Source: Paulinella micropora
Lineage: Eukaryota; Cercozoa; Imbricatea; Euglyphida
Direction: 5' to 3'
Assembly (NCBI GenBank): GCA_009731375.1
Contig: BJOX01000167.1
Span: forward strand, 202,843-266,842
Length of the DNA stretch: 64,000 nucleotides
In this document: positions 47,543 to 59,932 of the stretch, piece after piece
Layout: every line of letters starts with the position of its first letter
Numbering within the stretch: the stretch's first letter is position 1
The notes under the pieces: model-generated
What the model was told of the DNA's origin: nothing
What the model saw: only the letters and a program-made list of their open reading frames with translations
Databases searched by the model: none
Program-made: the position numbers and the translations under genes

Positions 47543-49471
47543 ATGGAAAAACCAACTGGGACAGCATTGGATGGTTCGGGCACCAGACGTCCCCTCGCAG
47601 TCGTCACCACCGAAGCCATGTGCCTGGTCCGTGCAGACACTACATCGGCCCCCTTGATGACCCGTCGCGGCAGCCATGCGTCTACGAAAACCGCACTTGA
47701 AGACATCCTTCAGATCCCGGAAGGTTCCACCATGATGTCACGGTTTTATGAAAGCAAACACACCGCTATCATATTCCACTTCGGCCCGCAAAACGGTAGA
47801 AACACTGCTCAACTTATTGCATCCTCTTTAGTCGGACCTAACACCGAACCTACTGGCGATGTCCCGTACTTCGAAGCAGGAATGTCCTTCGACCATATTT
47901 ACCGCCCATGGGGGTATCGATCTTCGTACCTCGGCCTACTTGTGGGCGCAAACCCCAGTGCATCACCTTTAGCAGCCGTCCTTCGAGGAGAACTACTATT
48001 CCCGTGGTGCAGTATGGAGCAAACCGAAGTTATTATTAAGCATCTACGATTTCACCCGCTGCCGCTTTCGACATCATTATACAAACGCCGTGTCTTTCGA
48101 CTCCCAACTCGAGAACGCTGCTTTGCTCTACAACATTACTTTCATCGCCTTCCGTGTAACGACCCGATATGGCTCAAAATCGTCGCAAATGACACCTACT
48201 ACGACCGCGATCGCGGAAACACCGTGCCAGAACTACGTGCAGTACATGAGCGGTCCTACGATTGCATAGTCGACTTGCCGCTCACCTACTTCGACGATTG
48301 TAACATCACGGTCTACTATACGGACAGAGGAGACGAACTGTTTCTGGGTTCATTCTTTAACCCTAACCACTATATTGGACAAGCGGTGTGTGTAACGAAG
48401 TTCGTCGGAATAGTTTCGATCGACGACGCCGCTACCCGCGACTACCTTCAACAAGCACCCAACTGGAAGGCACACCCGGACACACCGAGAGTTAGGAATT
48501 CTTTCTCATGTGAATTCCGTTGGATACATTATGAAAACGTCCCGTGGCATTTAGCCCAGTGGTTTCTTATGACCATCGCCAGCGAAAACGGAAGACGTTC
48601 AAGCAAGGAAATTCATGTGGTACACCACCCCCATACTATCCCATGTTCGACGGATATTATTAACCCGTACTCCCGAGACAAACGTCTCCGTGGCTACCCA
48701 TACGGAACCCCACTTCTTCGTATGCTACCGTCACGCCACGCTCAACGACACTTCAACGTTTGGCGCACAGGCGTTAAGTATAACACCCTTCAATACGAAG
48801 GCCACCTTGAACACCGGTGGATCAACCTCAAGGAGTTCAGGACAGAGGAAAAGCTCGACCGTTTCTACAACAGGCTACAAATGAGTACCCGAGACCTCGT
48901 GTACGAGCGATTGTTTATCCCAGAACCTGAGACCTCCCATGTATTTACACTGTCTCCAGGAGAGACACGGAGACCTCACACCTACAGTATCCATGCTGGA
49001 TTCGACGTTCAAGCATCGTCATCGCACCCTTACGAGATAGTGTATTCCCCTGAGAAGTACGATGATCAACCCGGTTCTTTGTCAAGTTCAAGTTCCTCAT
49101 CCAGTTCGTCATCTAGCTCGAGTTCATCGTCAGGAACAATAGCCCCTGCTCAGCCTCCATCGGCCCCAGCGTCGGTACCACCGGCCCTAGCACAGCCACC
49201 GTTGGCCTCAATTCAGCCCCCATCAACCCTGGCTCATCCACCAGCGGCCACTGGTTCTGACGCACCGGCCGCACCGTTGCCACAGGTAACTCGGCCCTAC
49301 CTGTTCGACCACAGCCCTTTTCTGGCTGCAAGCCCAGTGAGAACAAGAAGCATCACGACGATGACGATTCAAAGGGCGGCGGACAAGGCCCCTCCTCGAC
49401 TTCGTCAAGCGGATCCTCGTCAAGCGGTTCGTCGTCAAGCAGTTTGCCATCAACGCCGACTACGACCCTGA
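47543..49471 (+). CDS. first ORF of a Ty3/Gypsy-like element (Gag-like, unrecognised)
   Basis: The frame opens at 47429, but repeat-derived sequence precedes ATG 47543 (MEKPTGTALDGSG), the likelier start; about 640 codons. The N-terminal two thirds is a compact-looking, Tyr/Trp/His-rich domain with no family I recognise (PYFEAGMSFDHIYRPWGYRS; FRWIHYENVPWHLAQWF). Then come a serine run and Pro/Ala-rich tail. After about 49330 coding character moves to other frames, including GKCQLCGLPKSNLFYL at about 49529-49580, so the end is frameshifted. It lies just upstream of the pol fragments on the same strand, which is why it is assigned to the element. A host gene disrupted by the element is the alternative. 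Confidence 0.5.
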   Translation: MEKPTGTALDGSGTRRPLAVVTTEAMCLVRADTTSAPLMTRRGSHASTKTALEDILQIPEGSTMMSRFYESKHTAIIFHFGPQNGRNTAQLIASSLVGPNTEPTGDVPYFEAGMSFDHIYRPWGYRSSYLGLLVGANPSASPLAAVLRGELLFPWCSMEQTEVIIKHLRFHPLPLSTSLYKRRVFRLPTRERCFALQHYFHRLPCNDPIWLKIVANDTYYDRDRGNTVPELRAVHERSYDCIVDLPLTYFDDCNITVYYTDRGDELFLGSFFNPNHYIGQAVCVTKFVGIVSIDDAATRDYLQQAPNWKAHPDTPRVRNSFSCEFRWIHYENVPWHLAQWFLMTIASENGRRSSKEIHVVHHPHTIPCSTDIINPYSRDKRLRGYPYGTPLLRMLPSRHAQRHFNVWRTGVKYNTLQYEGHLEHRWINLKEFRTEEKLDRFYNRLQMSTRDLVYERLFIPEPETSHVFTLSPGETRRPHTYSIHAGFDVQASSSHPYEIVYSPEKYDDQPGSLSSSSSSSSSSSSSSSSSGTIAPAQPPSAPASVPPALAQPPLASIQPPSTLAHPPAATGSDAPAAPLPQVTRPYLFDHSPFLAASPVRTRSITTMTIQRAADKAPPRLRQADPRQAVRRQAVCHQRRLRP

Positions 49472-49758
49472 CATCTGCGAATTCTCCTCCTCACTCAACG
49501 ACGCGACGTTCGCAACACCCTCGGAACAAGGAAAGTGTCAACTTTGCGGATTGCCCAAAAGCAACCTCTTTTACCTAGCCACTGTGCCTCTTCCGATCAT
49601 CGAGCCGCACTTTCAAGACGACGACTTCTCGACCATAAACCTCGGAGTTGCCGCCAATTCAATATGCTCGCTCGGCCTGGCACTGGCGTAACTCAGAGTT
49701 TGGGCAATACGCAAAGTCAAGCTTGACAACCAAATCTGGGGCATTCTCCAGACTCCAA
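49472..49758 (+). pseudogene. junction between Gag-like ORF and pol, frame-broken
   Basis: A frame reading CQLCGLPKSNLFYLATVPLP continues to ICSLGLALA and a stop at 49689-49691. Then RKVKLDNQIWGILQTPN leads up to the repeated segment. A protease DTG/DSG was not found. Confidence 0.4.
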
Positions 49759-51044
49759 ACAACTGAGGCTGCCTGCTCCTCTGACGCTTCAGACCGACAT
49801 CGGCCCGCCGTTTCCTTACACGGATTCCTTCATGGAAGACTTCGCGCAGACATGCCCCGACCCTCGCATGCTCTTTTGCACGGCATCAACAGCCCAGGGA
49901 GCCCACCCTACCCCATGGTTCTTCATCTCCGAACGACTTTGCCGCGACTTTTTAACCAAGCGAGCGGAACAAAAAAGCGGCACCGACAGGTCCTAAGTTT
50001 CCTCCTGAAGCAGCCAACCCCAACAAGACCAACTCTGGGCCCTCATCCGCGAATTCGACCACATCTTTCAAGACAAGGCAGGTATCTTCAAACATACTGT
50101 CGTGTCCCTTCGACTCAAACCGAATGCCAAACCAGTTGCAGTCCCATGCCCGCGCTGGACTCCGGCAGTGGGCGAATATCTTTCTAGCTGGGCTACGGAC
50201 ATCCTCAGCGCCGGCACATGGAGCTACGCTTCCCCTCAATGCGCATGGGCGAGCCGCAGTTGCCCGGTCGGGAAATTCGAGGATATTGCGAAAGAAGGCA
50301 TCCGAGACATTCGGAACGTTTATGACTACCGAATGCCCAATGACAACCTTCATCTCCCAGTCCCAGGTCTTCCAAATCCGGATCATTACCGAGAACGATT
50401 CTCCGGCTGGCACTATGTCAGCTCCATCGACATGGTAGACGGCTTCTCCCATCTTCGCCTGAACCCGGACGATGACAGCCGAGATGTTTTAGCCGTGTGG
50501 ACCCCTCAATGTCTACTGGTCCCCAACTTTATGCCTCAAGGTGTACATCGTGCCCCCGGCGATTTCCAACGTGCGATTGAGAAGTCATTCCAACCACTCC
50601 CCTTTTGGAACAAGCCGCCCCCAGCTATTTCTATTGCAGGCGCCTATCTCGACGACGTTACCGCTGGTGCAAACGACTTTCAGACACACCTGAACCAAAT
50701 TCGTGGTATATTCTCAAGCATGGACACCTCCGGCCTTCAGGATCGGCGCGCAAACTCCGCTTGGGATACCATGAACTGACAATACTCGGCAAGAAATGTA
50801 ATAAGAAAGGTATCGCCGCTGACACAGCGAAGATCGACGCCATCCTCCGAATGGCTGATCCCTCCAACGTGTCTGAAGTTCGATCGGTTCTGGGTATGAC
50901 CAACTTCATACAGGCCCACATCTCCGACTACTCCCGCCTTGTATCACCTCTTACGAACTTGCTCAAGTCCACTCACGCCCGACCAGCAGGTCAACCCTAC
51001 CTCCATCGGGAAGAGCGGAAATGTATGAAGAAGCTCCGCCGCGT
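49759..51044 (+). repeat. pol: segment A, copy 1: Gypsy pol with RT palm
   Basis: 1,286 bp, essentially identical to 54203-55488 and 58647-59932. It codes for the linker before RT (YTDSFMEDFAQTCPDPRML), then in 50102-50779 the RT palm (SSIDMVDGFSHLRL, PQGVHRAPGDFQRAIEKSF, AGAYLDDVTAG with YLDD as active site), then after a frame change the connection segment (ELTILGKKCNKKGIAADTAK). It ends at GCCGCGT, where segment B begins. Confidence 0.85.
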
Positions 51045-51277
51045 TTTTTATTGATTTTGCTAAAATTATTGTACAATGAGAAAGACAGTATTCCCACCCA
51101 AACCCGTAGCGGTTGCGGGGCGCCTGCACTACGACCACCAACATCAGGGACACCGACTAAGCGGGTTTGATGGCTGGGGGAGCATTTGGCCTTGAGCGAA
51201 TGGCAGCCCGCTAGGATCTGTGCGCAAACGGTCCGGAGACACAGATGCACGTCGTAGAAAGGGTAGAGATAGAGAAG

Positions 51278-51347
<70 letters not shown>

Positions 51348-54202
51348 ACGAAAGAGATAGAGAGAAAGAGAGCGAGAGAGAAAGAACGAGAGAGAAAGGA
51401 CGACAGAGAGAAGGGACAGCCGATAGCCTACAGGAACCTCCCGACCAACACACAAACCTAGTAACCGGCTGGCACAGGCCAATTCAGACCGGGAAGAATC
51501 TTCCCGGAAGCGAAGCAGCCAACACGTCCCGGCGCATCTGGGCCCATTCGTCCAGGTCGAAGCGGGACTCCCATCCAGCGCCAATCCATGGGCGACCAGT
51601 CGTAGACACACCGATCCTGACTCGAGCAGGCCCACAGGGCACCAGCTGAATCGCAGGAACGCGAGAGAGAGAGAGAGCGCAACAAGGAAGAGAGAAAGAG
51701 AGGGGGGCCGGTCGTAGAGGAGAAAGAGAGGGAACAGAGTGAAAGTGATCCCACAAGGGAGCGCGGTCCAAGGCAAGAGGCCGCGCTTAAGCCTGGTCCG
51801 TCCGTCCCACCCAGGAAACATCCCCCCCACAGACCAGGAAACCAGCAGAGACGCTGGAAATTTGAAAAAACCGAATCCCGACAAGAGAGAGAAGACAGAA
51901 GAAGAAGCACAGTCAACCCTAGACGAGTCCTCCATCCCCATGACTATGCAGCTCCCTGAGAAGGGGGGGACACAGACAGGACGGATTACCCTCCCAGAGA
52001 CTCAAAGCGGGCGGAGGCTAGGTCGGGAGAAAAAAGAGGCGGAAGGCTGGGGGGGGGGGGGGAGAGGAATTCAAAACTCTAGCCAGGGCTAGGCCCCTTC
52101 GGTTCCGTGGCCCCGAGGAGAGGTGGGATTCGATGGGGAGTCAAGGGTGGGAGGAAAAGGAGACTCCATAGGCAAGCTAGTGTGCCAGTGGGTCGTCTGA
52201 CTTGCTGGTGGGCTAAGCGAGCCACAGGAGACCCTCTCCTCCCACATCTACGGGATCGGTGCGATGGATTTTCGTCCCCCCTTGGACTCAGCTTCGGTGG
52301 GATACCTTGGGCCTCTGGTGGACTTCCTTCTCCGCCTCTCCGCTCGCCTCCCGCCTCTGGACAAAGCAACAAAGGGGACCAGGTAGGGCGAAGGAGCACG
52401 CCCACCTACTGAGGGGGGAGGAAAGGAGGGTTTGGAGGAGGTCCCGCAGGGAAATGGTGAAGGAAATTCCAAGTCTGGATGATATGCTCATGGCAAATCC
52501 TGGTTAGGCCTTGGTAGATCTGCTGCGCGATGCTCTTGGAGAAATGGAAGCACAGTTCGTCAAATGAGGCTTGGGAGATGTATCCTCTCGCCCCCATTGC
52601 GATCATAATAAGATTGGTAGACATTGGACGTCTCCTAATGGTCTGCCTGCTTATCGCTTCTTCCAGCGGGAGGTATCGGTGATCATAGATCGCCCGCGGG
52701 TTATATCCCCACGCCTGATGGGACTTCCAGGGGATAGCTGGCCAGGTGCTGGGCGGGTCTTCTCCCCGAAACGCATTTGGGTCCTTCGGTCGGTAAGGGG
52801 GGTTCACCCGACGTCCATCTCGGTCCCAGGTATCCCGCCGATCGTCTGGCGACTGTCTCGCGGGGAGACAGGAGTCATCTTCGCGGACCAGCCATTGATC
52901 CTCCCGGGTCGTGTAGTCTATCAGGGTAACGTGGTTTGATCTTCGAGAGGCGGTGACCAGCAGGTCTATCTTGTGCGAAAAACCCGGTCCCGCCATGTCC
53001 ACCATCACCTGCGCGGCGGGGTGAATGAAAGCCGGCGAGAGAGGTGGGGCAAGAAGGGGGGCTCCCTCCGGGGCGGGGAGACCTGCGTCCGCACGAGGGG
53101 GGGCACTATCTTGCTTCGGTCGAGGGAAGGCTCCCTCCTCCCCGATGATGAAGACTTTGCAGTCCGGTGCTATGCCATCGTCGTTGTCTGACCGCTCCAA
53201 GCAGCTGCGGATCCACTGTCTGCATTTGGAGTGCCGCTGATCCAGTAGAGACTTGAGGGCCTCCGAGTGGAAGGAGGACTTTGAGAGCAAGTAGTGGCTG
53301 ATGCTCCCAGTGACCCTGCAGCCATACGGGCAGGAGGTCGAGGTGGCCCCCTTGGTAATCACAGTGCTGACCCTCGCCGGAGTGGGCCAGACATCTAGCT
53401 GGCATTTGAGTACTATGGCTACCTCTCTCACTGAAAGGCCGCCGTTGGGTTGAAGGAAATGGTTGGTAATGGCTTGGAAGGGTCTGCGTATTTCCGAGCG
53501 GATCCCCCATGTTAGGCCGAAGCGGGGCGCCACTTTGAATTTATTAGCGTCTTCCGAGCATCTCTGGCGAAGCTTCCATAGGTTGTAGGAGGTCCAATTC
53601 TTCTTGACTTGGGCGATGGCTTGGTCTACTGACCCTGGAGCGACAGTCTCCTTGGTGAGAAAGTTAGTGACGGAGAGAACGACTGGGACCTCTAGTGCGT
53701 TCCATTCGAAGCGGGCCGGGGGAACGTCATATGCCTCCCTGAATCGGGCAAGGCTGTGTTCTGCATCGGATCGCTGCTGTCGCCCGTCGGGCCATGACGA
53801 GTCACTTACATGCCCTGGAGGGATGCGCGGGTTAATGCCAATGCCCAGTGCTCTGCAGGCGCGGATCCAATGAAGTACCATAAGTCCGTCGCGGCGATCC
53901 TCCTTGAGCAGATGCAGGTGACCTTGCCATCCAAGGAAAGGCTGGTCTGGGGGGTCCGGAAGCTTGGGGCACTGCTTGTTGATGTCCTTTGGTATGGGGG
54001 CTTCGTCCCTGAGAGCGCCCCTGTTCACAGCGTTGACGTACCGCGGGTAGAAAGCTGGAATGATGCAGTCGGTGGGGACCTCCACCCCGTGGAAAACGGA
54101 GTGCATTCGCCATATGTCCGGTGGATGAATCGGTGGATGCATCAGTGGCGGGCGCGGTCCGCCGTCCCCTGCCCATCTGAACGAGAAGCGCGTGCTTGGC
54201 GG
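51045..54202 (-). mobile_element. segment B, copy 1: 5'-truncated REL-type LINE
   Basis: 3,158 bp on the minus strand. Its 3' end reads AATAAAAAA at 51045-51053, after a 1.35-kb 3' region rich in GA/TC repeats (51270-51420, 51660-51740). Upstream lies the ORF 54142-52406. The RT palm is missing. It differs clearly in sequence from the LINE at 0.5-1.9 kb. An identical copy lies at 55489-58646. Confidence 0.75.
52406..54142 (-). pseudogene. LINE C-terminus with zinc knuckle and REL-like endonuclease
   Basis: 578 codons. After about 260 residues of thumb-like helical sequence come C271, C275 and H283 (CPYGCRVTGSISHYL), a knuckle-like pattern. KIDLLV at 391-396 and VTLIDYT at 405-411 then give the spaced acidic residues and beta strands of a PD-(D/E)XK-type nuclease. 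A Trp/Pro-rich and helical tail follows. This is the usual order in REL-type LINEs. The assignment is weaker than for the ORF at 773-1834 because the motifs are degenerate. Confidence 0.6.
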
Positions 54203-55488
54203 ACAACTGAGGCTGCCTGCTCCTCTGACGCTTCAGACCGACATCGGCCCGCCGTTTCCTTACACGGATTCCTTCATGGAAGACTTCGCGCAGACATGCC
54301 CCGACCCTCGCATGCTCTTTTGCACGGCATCAACAGCCCAGGGAGCCCACCCTACCCCATGGTTCTTCATCTCCGAACGACTTTGCCGCGACTTTTTAAC
54401 CAAGCGAGCGGAACAAAAAAGCGGCACCGACAGGTCCTAAGCTTCCTCCTGAAGCAGCCAACCCCAACAAGACCAACTCTGGGCCCTCATCCGCGAATTC
54501 GACCACATCTTTCAAGACAAGGCAGGTATCTTCAAACATACTGTCGTGTCCCTTCGACTCAAACCGAATGCCAAACCAGTTGCAGTCCCATGCCCGCGCT
54601 GGACTCCGGCAGTGGGCGAATATCTTTCTAGCTGGGCTACGGACATCCTCAGCGCCGGCACATGGAGCTACGCTTCCCCTCAATGCGCATGGGCGAGCCG
54701 CAGTTGCCCGGTCGGGAAATTCGAGGATATTGCGAAAGAAGGCATCCGAGACATTCGGAACGTTTATGACTACCGAATGCCCAATGACAACCTTCATCTC
54801 CCAGTCCCAGGTCTTCCAAATCCGGATCATTACCGAGAACGATTCTCCGGCTGGCACTATGTCAGCTCCATCGACATGGTAGACGGCTTCTCCCATCTTC
54901 GCCTGAACCCGGACGATGACAGCCGAGATGTTTTAGCCGTGTGGACCCCTCAATGTCTACTGGTCCCCAACTTTATGCCTCAAGGTGTACATCGTGCCCC
55001 CGGCGATTTCCAACGTGCGATTGAGAAGTCATTCCAACCACTCCCCTTTTGGAACAAGCCGCCCCCAGCTATTTCTATTGCAGGCGCCTATCTCGACGAC
55101 GTTACCGCTGGTGCAAACGACTTTCAGACACACCTGAACCAAATTCGTGGTATATTCTCAAGCATGGACACCTCCGGCCTTCAGGATCGGCGCGCAAACT
55201 CCGCTTGGGATACCATGAACTGACAATACTCGGCAAGAAATGTAATAAGAAAGGTATCGCCGCTGACACAGCGAAGATCGACGCCATCCTCCGAATGGCT
55301 GATCCCTCCAACGTGTCTGAAGTTCGATCGGTTCTGGGTATGACCAACTTCATACAGGCCCACATCTCCGACTACTCCCGCCTTGTATCACCTCTTACGA
55401 ACTTGCTCAAGTCCACTCACGCCCGACCAGCAGGTCAACCCTACCTCCATCGGGAAGAGCGGAAATGTATGAAGAAGCTCCGCCGCGT
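54203..55488 (+). repeat. pol: segment A, copy 2: Gypsy RT
   Basis: Repeats 49759-51044 with an offset of exactly 4,444 bp; one visible difference is GTTTCC near 49998 versus GCTTCC near 54442. It carries the same internal frame break after the YLDD region. Confidence 0.9.
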
Positions 55489-55721
55489 TTTTTATTGATT
55501 TTGCTAAAATTATTGTACAATGAGAAAGACAGTATTCCCACCCAAACCCGTAGCGGTTGCGGGGCGCCTGCACTACGACCACCAACATCAGGGACACCGA
55601 CTAAGCGGGTTTGATGGCTGGGGGAGCATTTGGCCTTGAGCGAATGGCAGCCCGCTAGGATCTGTGCGCAAACGGTCCGGAGACACAGATGCACGTCGTA
55701 GAAAGGGTAGAGATAGAGAAG

Positions 55722-55791
<70 letters not shown>

Positions 55792-58646
55792 ACGAAAGAG
55801 ATAGAGAGAAAGAGAGCGAGAGAGAAAGAACGAGAGAGAAAGGACGACAGAGAGAAGGGACAGCCGATAGCCTACAGGAACCTCCCGACCAACACACAAA
55901 CCTAGTAACCGGCTGGCACAGGCCAATTCAGACCGGGAAGAATCTTCCCGGAAGCGAAGCAGCCAACACGTCCCGGCGCATCTGGGCCCATTCGTCCAGG
56001 TCGAAGCGGGACTCCCATCCAGCGCCAATCCATGGGCGACCAGTCGTAGACACACCGATCCTGACTCGAGCAGGCCCACAGGGCACCAGCTGAATCGCAG
56101 GAACGCGAGAGAGAGAGAGAGCGCAACAAGGAAGAGAGAAAGAGAGGGGGGCCGGTCGTAGAGGAGAAAGAGAGGGAACAGAGTGAAAGTGATCCCACAA
56201 GGGAGCGCGGTCCAAGGCAAGAGGCCGCGCTTAAGCCTGGTCCGTCCGTCCCACCCAGGAAACATCCCCCCCACAGACCAGGAAACCAGCAGAGACGCTG
56301 GAAATTTGAAAAAACCGAATCCCGACAAGAGAGAGAAGACAGAAGAAGAAGCACAGTCAACCCTAGACGAGTCCTCCATCCCCATGACTATGCAGCTCCC
56401 TGAGAAGGGGGGGACACAGACAGGACGGATTACCCTCCCAGAGACTCAAAGCGGGCGGAGGCTAGGTCGGGAGAAAAAAGAGGCGGAAGGCTGGGGGGGG
56501 GGGGGGAGAGGAATTCAAAACTCTAGCCAGGGCTAGGCCCCTTCGGTTCCGTGGCCCCGAGGAGAGGTGGGATTCGATGGGGAGTCAAGGGTGGGAGGAA
56601 AAGGAGACTCCATAGGCAAGCTAGTGTGCCAGTGGGTCGTCTGACTTGCTGGTGGGCTAAGCGAGCCACAGGAGACCCTCTCCTCCCACATCTACGGGAT
56701 CGGTGCGATGGATTTTCGTCCCCCCTTGGACTCAGCTTCGGTGGGATACCTTGGGCCTCTGGTGGACTTCCTTCTCCGCCTCTCCGCTCGCCTCCCGCCT
56801 CTGGACAAAGCAACAAAGGGGACCAGGTAGGGCGAAGGAGCACGCCCACCTACTGAGGGGGGAGGAAAGGAGGGTTTGGAGGAGGTCCCGCAGGGAAATG
56901 GTGAAGGAAATTCCAAGTCTGGATGATATGCTCATGGCAAATCCTGGTTAGGCCTTGGTAGATCTGCTGCGCGATGCTCTTGGAGAAATGGAAGCACAGT
57001 TCGTCAAATGAGGCTTGGGAGATGTATCCTCTCGCCCCCATTGCGATCATAATAAGATTGGTAGACATTGGACGTCTCCTAATGGTCTGCCTGCTTATCG
57101 CTTCTTCCAGCGGGAGGTATCGGTGATCATAGATCGCCCGCGGGTTATATCCCCACGCCTGATGGGACTTCCAGGGGATAGCTGGCCAGGTGCTGGGCGG
57201 GTCTTCTCCCCGAAACGCATTTGGGTCCTTCGGTCGGTAAGGGGGGTTCACCCGACGTCCATCTCGGTCCCAGGTATCCCGCCGATCGTCTGGCGACTGT
57301 CTCGCGGGGAGACAGGAGTCATCTTCGCGGACCAGCCATTGATCCTCCCGGGTCGTGTAGTCTATCAGGGTAACGTGGTTTGATCTTCGAGAGGCGGTGA
57401 CCAGCAGGTCTATCTTGTGCGAAAAACCCGGTCCCGCCATGTCCACCATCACCTGCGCGGCGGGGTGAATGAAAGCCGGCGAGAGAGGTGGGGCAAGAAG
57501 GGGGGCTCCCTCCGGGGCGGGGAGACCTGCGTCCGCACGAGGGGGGGCACTATCTTGCTTCGGTCGAGGGAAGGCTCCCTCCTCCCCGATGATGAAGACT
57601 TTGCAGTCCGGTGCTATGCCATCGTCGTTGTCTGACCGCTCCAAGCAGCTGCGGATCCACTGTCTGCATTTGGAGTGCCGCTGATCCAGTAGAGACTTGA
57701 GGGCCTCCGAGTGGAAGGAGGACTTTGAGAGCAAGTAGTGGCTGATGCTCCCAGTGACCCTGCAGCCATACGGGCAGGAGGTCGAGGTGGCCCCCTTGGT
57801 AATCACAGTGCTGACCCTCGCCGGAGTGGGCCAGACATCTAGCTGGCATTTGAGTACTATGGCTACCTCTCTCACTGAAAGGCCGCCGTTGGGTTGAAGG
57901 AAATGGTTGGTAATGGCTTGGAAGGGTCTGCGTATTTCCGAGCGGATCCCCCATGTTAGGCCGAAGCGGGGCGCCACTTTGAATTTATTAGCGTCTTCCG
58001 AGCATCTCTGGCGAAGCTTCCATAGGTTGTAGGAGGTCCAATTCTTCTTGACTTGGGCGATGGCTTGGTCTACTGACCCTGGAGCGACAGTCTCCTTGGT
58101 GAGAAAGTTAGTGACGGAGAGAACGACTGGGACCTCTAGTGCGTTCCATTCGAAGCGGGCCGGGGGAACGTCATATGCCTCCCTGAATCGGGCAAGGCTG
58201 TGTTCTGCATCGGATCGCTGCTGTCGCCCGTCGGGCCATGACGAGTCACTTACATGCCCTGGAGGGATGCGCGGGTTAATGCCAATGCCCAGTGCTCTGC
58301 AGGCGCGGATCCAATGAAGTACCATAAGTCCGTCGCGGCGATCCTCCTTGAGCAGATGCAGGTGACCTTGCCATCCAAGGAAAGGCTGGTCTGGGGGGTC
58401 CGGAAGCTTGGGGCACTGCTTGTTGATGTCCTTTGGTATGGGGGCTTCGTCCCTGAGAGCGCCCCTGTTCACAGCGTTGACGTACCGCGGGTAGAAAGCT
58501 GGAATGATGCAGTCGGTGGGGACCTCCACCCCGTGGAAAACGGAGTGCATTCGCCATATGTCCGGTGGATGAATCGGTGGATGCATCAGTGGCGGGCGCG
58601 GTCCGCCGTCCCCTGCCCATCTGAACGAGAAGCGCGTGCTTGGCGG
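55489..58646 (-). mobile_element. segment B, copy 2: 5'-truncated REL-type LINE
   Basis: Repeats 51045-54202 with offset 4,444 bp, including the same 578-codon ORF and the same internal GA tracts. Equal microsatellite lengths in both copies suggest a very recent event or a duplicated assembly path. Confidence 0.9.
56850..58586 (-). pseudogene. LINE C-terminus, second copy
   Basis: Same translation as 52406-54142. See that entry for motifs. Confidence 0.6.
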
Positions 58647-59932
58647 ACAACTGAGGCTGCCTGCTCCTCTGACGCTTCAGACCGACATCGGCCCGCCGTT
58701 TCCTTACACGGATTCCTTCATGGAAGACTTCGCGCAGACATGCCCCGACCCTCGCATGCTCTTTTGCACGGCATCAACAGCCCAGGGAGCCCACCCTACC
58801 CCATGGTTCTTCATCTCCGAACGACTTTGCCGCGACTTTTTAACCAAGCGAGCGGAACAAAAAAGCGGCACCGACAGGTCCTAAGCTTCCTCCTGAAGCA
58901 GCCAACCCCAACAAGACCAACTCTGGGCCCTCATCCGCGAATTCGACCACATCTTTCAAGACAAGGCAGGTATCTTCAAACATACTGTCGTGTCCCTTCG
59001 ACTCAAACCGAATGCCAAACCAGTTGCAGTCCCATGCCCGCGCTGGACTCCGGCAGTGGGCGAATATCTTTCTAGCTGGGCTACGGACATCCTCAGCGCC
59101 GGCACATGGAGCTACGCTTCCCCTCAATGCGCATGGGCGAGCCGCAGTTGCCCGGTCGGGAAATTCGAGGATATTGCGAAAGAAGGCATCCGAGACATTC
59201 GGAACGTTTATGACTACCGAATGCCCAATGACAACCTTCATCTCCCAGTCCCAGGTCTTCCAAATCCGGATCATTACCGAGAACGATTCTCCGGCTGGCA
59301 CTATGTCAGCTCCATCGACATGGTAGACGGCTTCTCCCATCTTCGCCTGAACCCGGACGATGACAGCCGAGATGTTTTAGCCGTGTGGACCCCTCAATGT
59401 CTACTGGTCCCCAACTTTATGCCTCAAGGTGTACATCGTGCCCCCGGCGATTTCCAACGTGCGATTGAGAAGTCATTCCAACCACTCCCCTTTTGGAACA
59501 AGCCGCCCCCAGCTATTTCTATTGCAGGCGCCTATCTCGACGACGTTACCGCTGGTGCAAACGACTTTCAGACACACCTGAACCAAATTCGTGGTATATT
59601 CTCAAGCATGGACACCTCCGGCCTTCAGGATCGGCGCGCAAACTCCGCTTGGGATACCATGAACTGACAATACTCGGCAAGAAATGTAATAAGAAAGGTA
59701 TCGCCGCTGACACAGCGAAGATCGACGCCATCCTCCGAATGGCTGATCCCTCCAACGTGTCTGAAGTTCGATCGGTTCTGGGTATGACCAACTTCATACA
59801 GGCCCACATCTCCGACTACTCCCGCCTTGTATCACCTCTTACGAACTTGCTCAAGTCCACTCACGCCCGACCAGCAGGTCAACCCTACCTCCATCGGGAA
59901 GAGCGGAAATGTATGAAGAAGCTCCGCCGCGT
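58647..59932 (+). repeat. pol: segment A, copy 3: continues into the intact order of Gypsy pol
   Basis: Third copy (offset 8,888 bp from copy 1). Unlike the others it is followed by the natural continuation of pol (GTGCTTATTACGC), so it marks the uninterrupted site. Confidence 0.9.

Noticed and set aside
51144-51941. 265-codon minus-strand ORF rich in SLSL (and its copy at 55588-56385)
   Set aside because: Driven by GA/TC repeats in the LINE 3' region; no domain.
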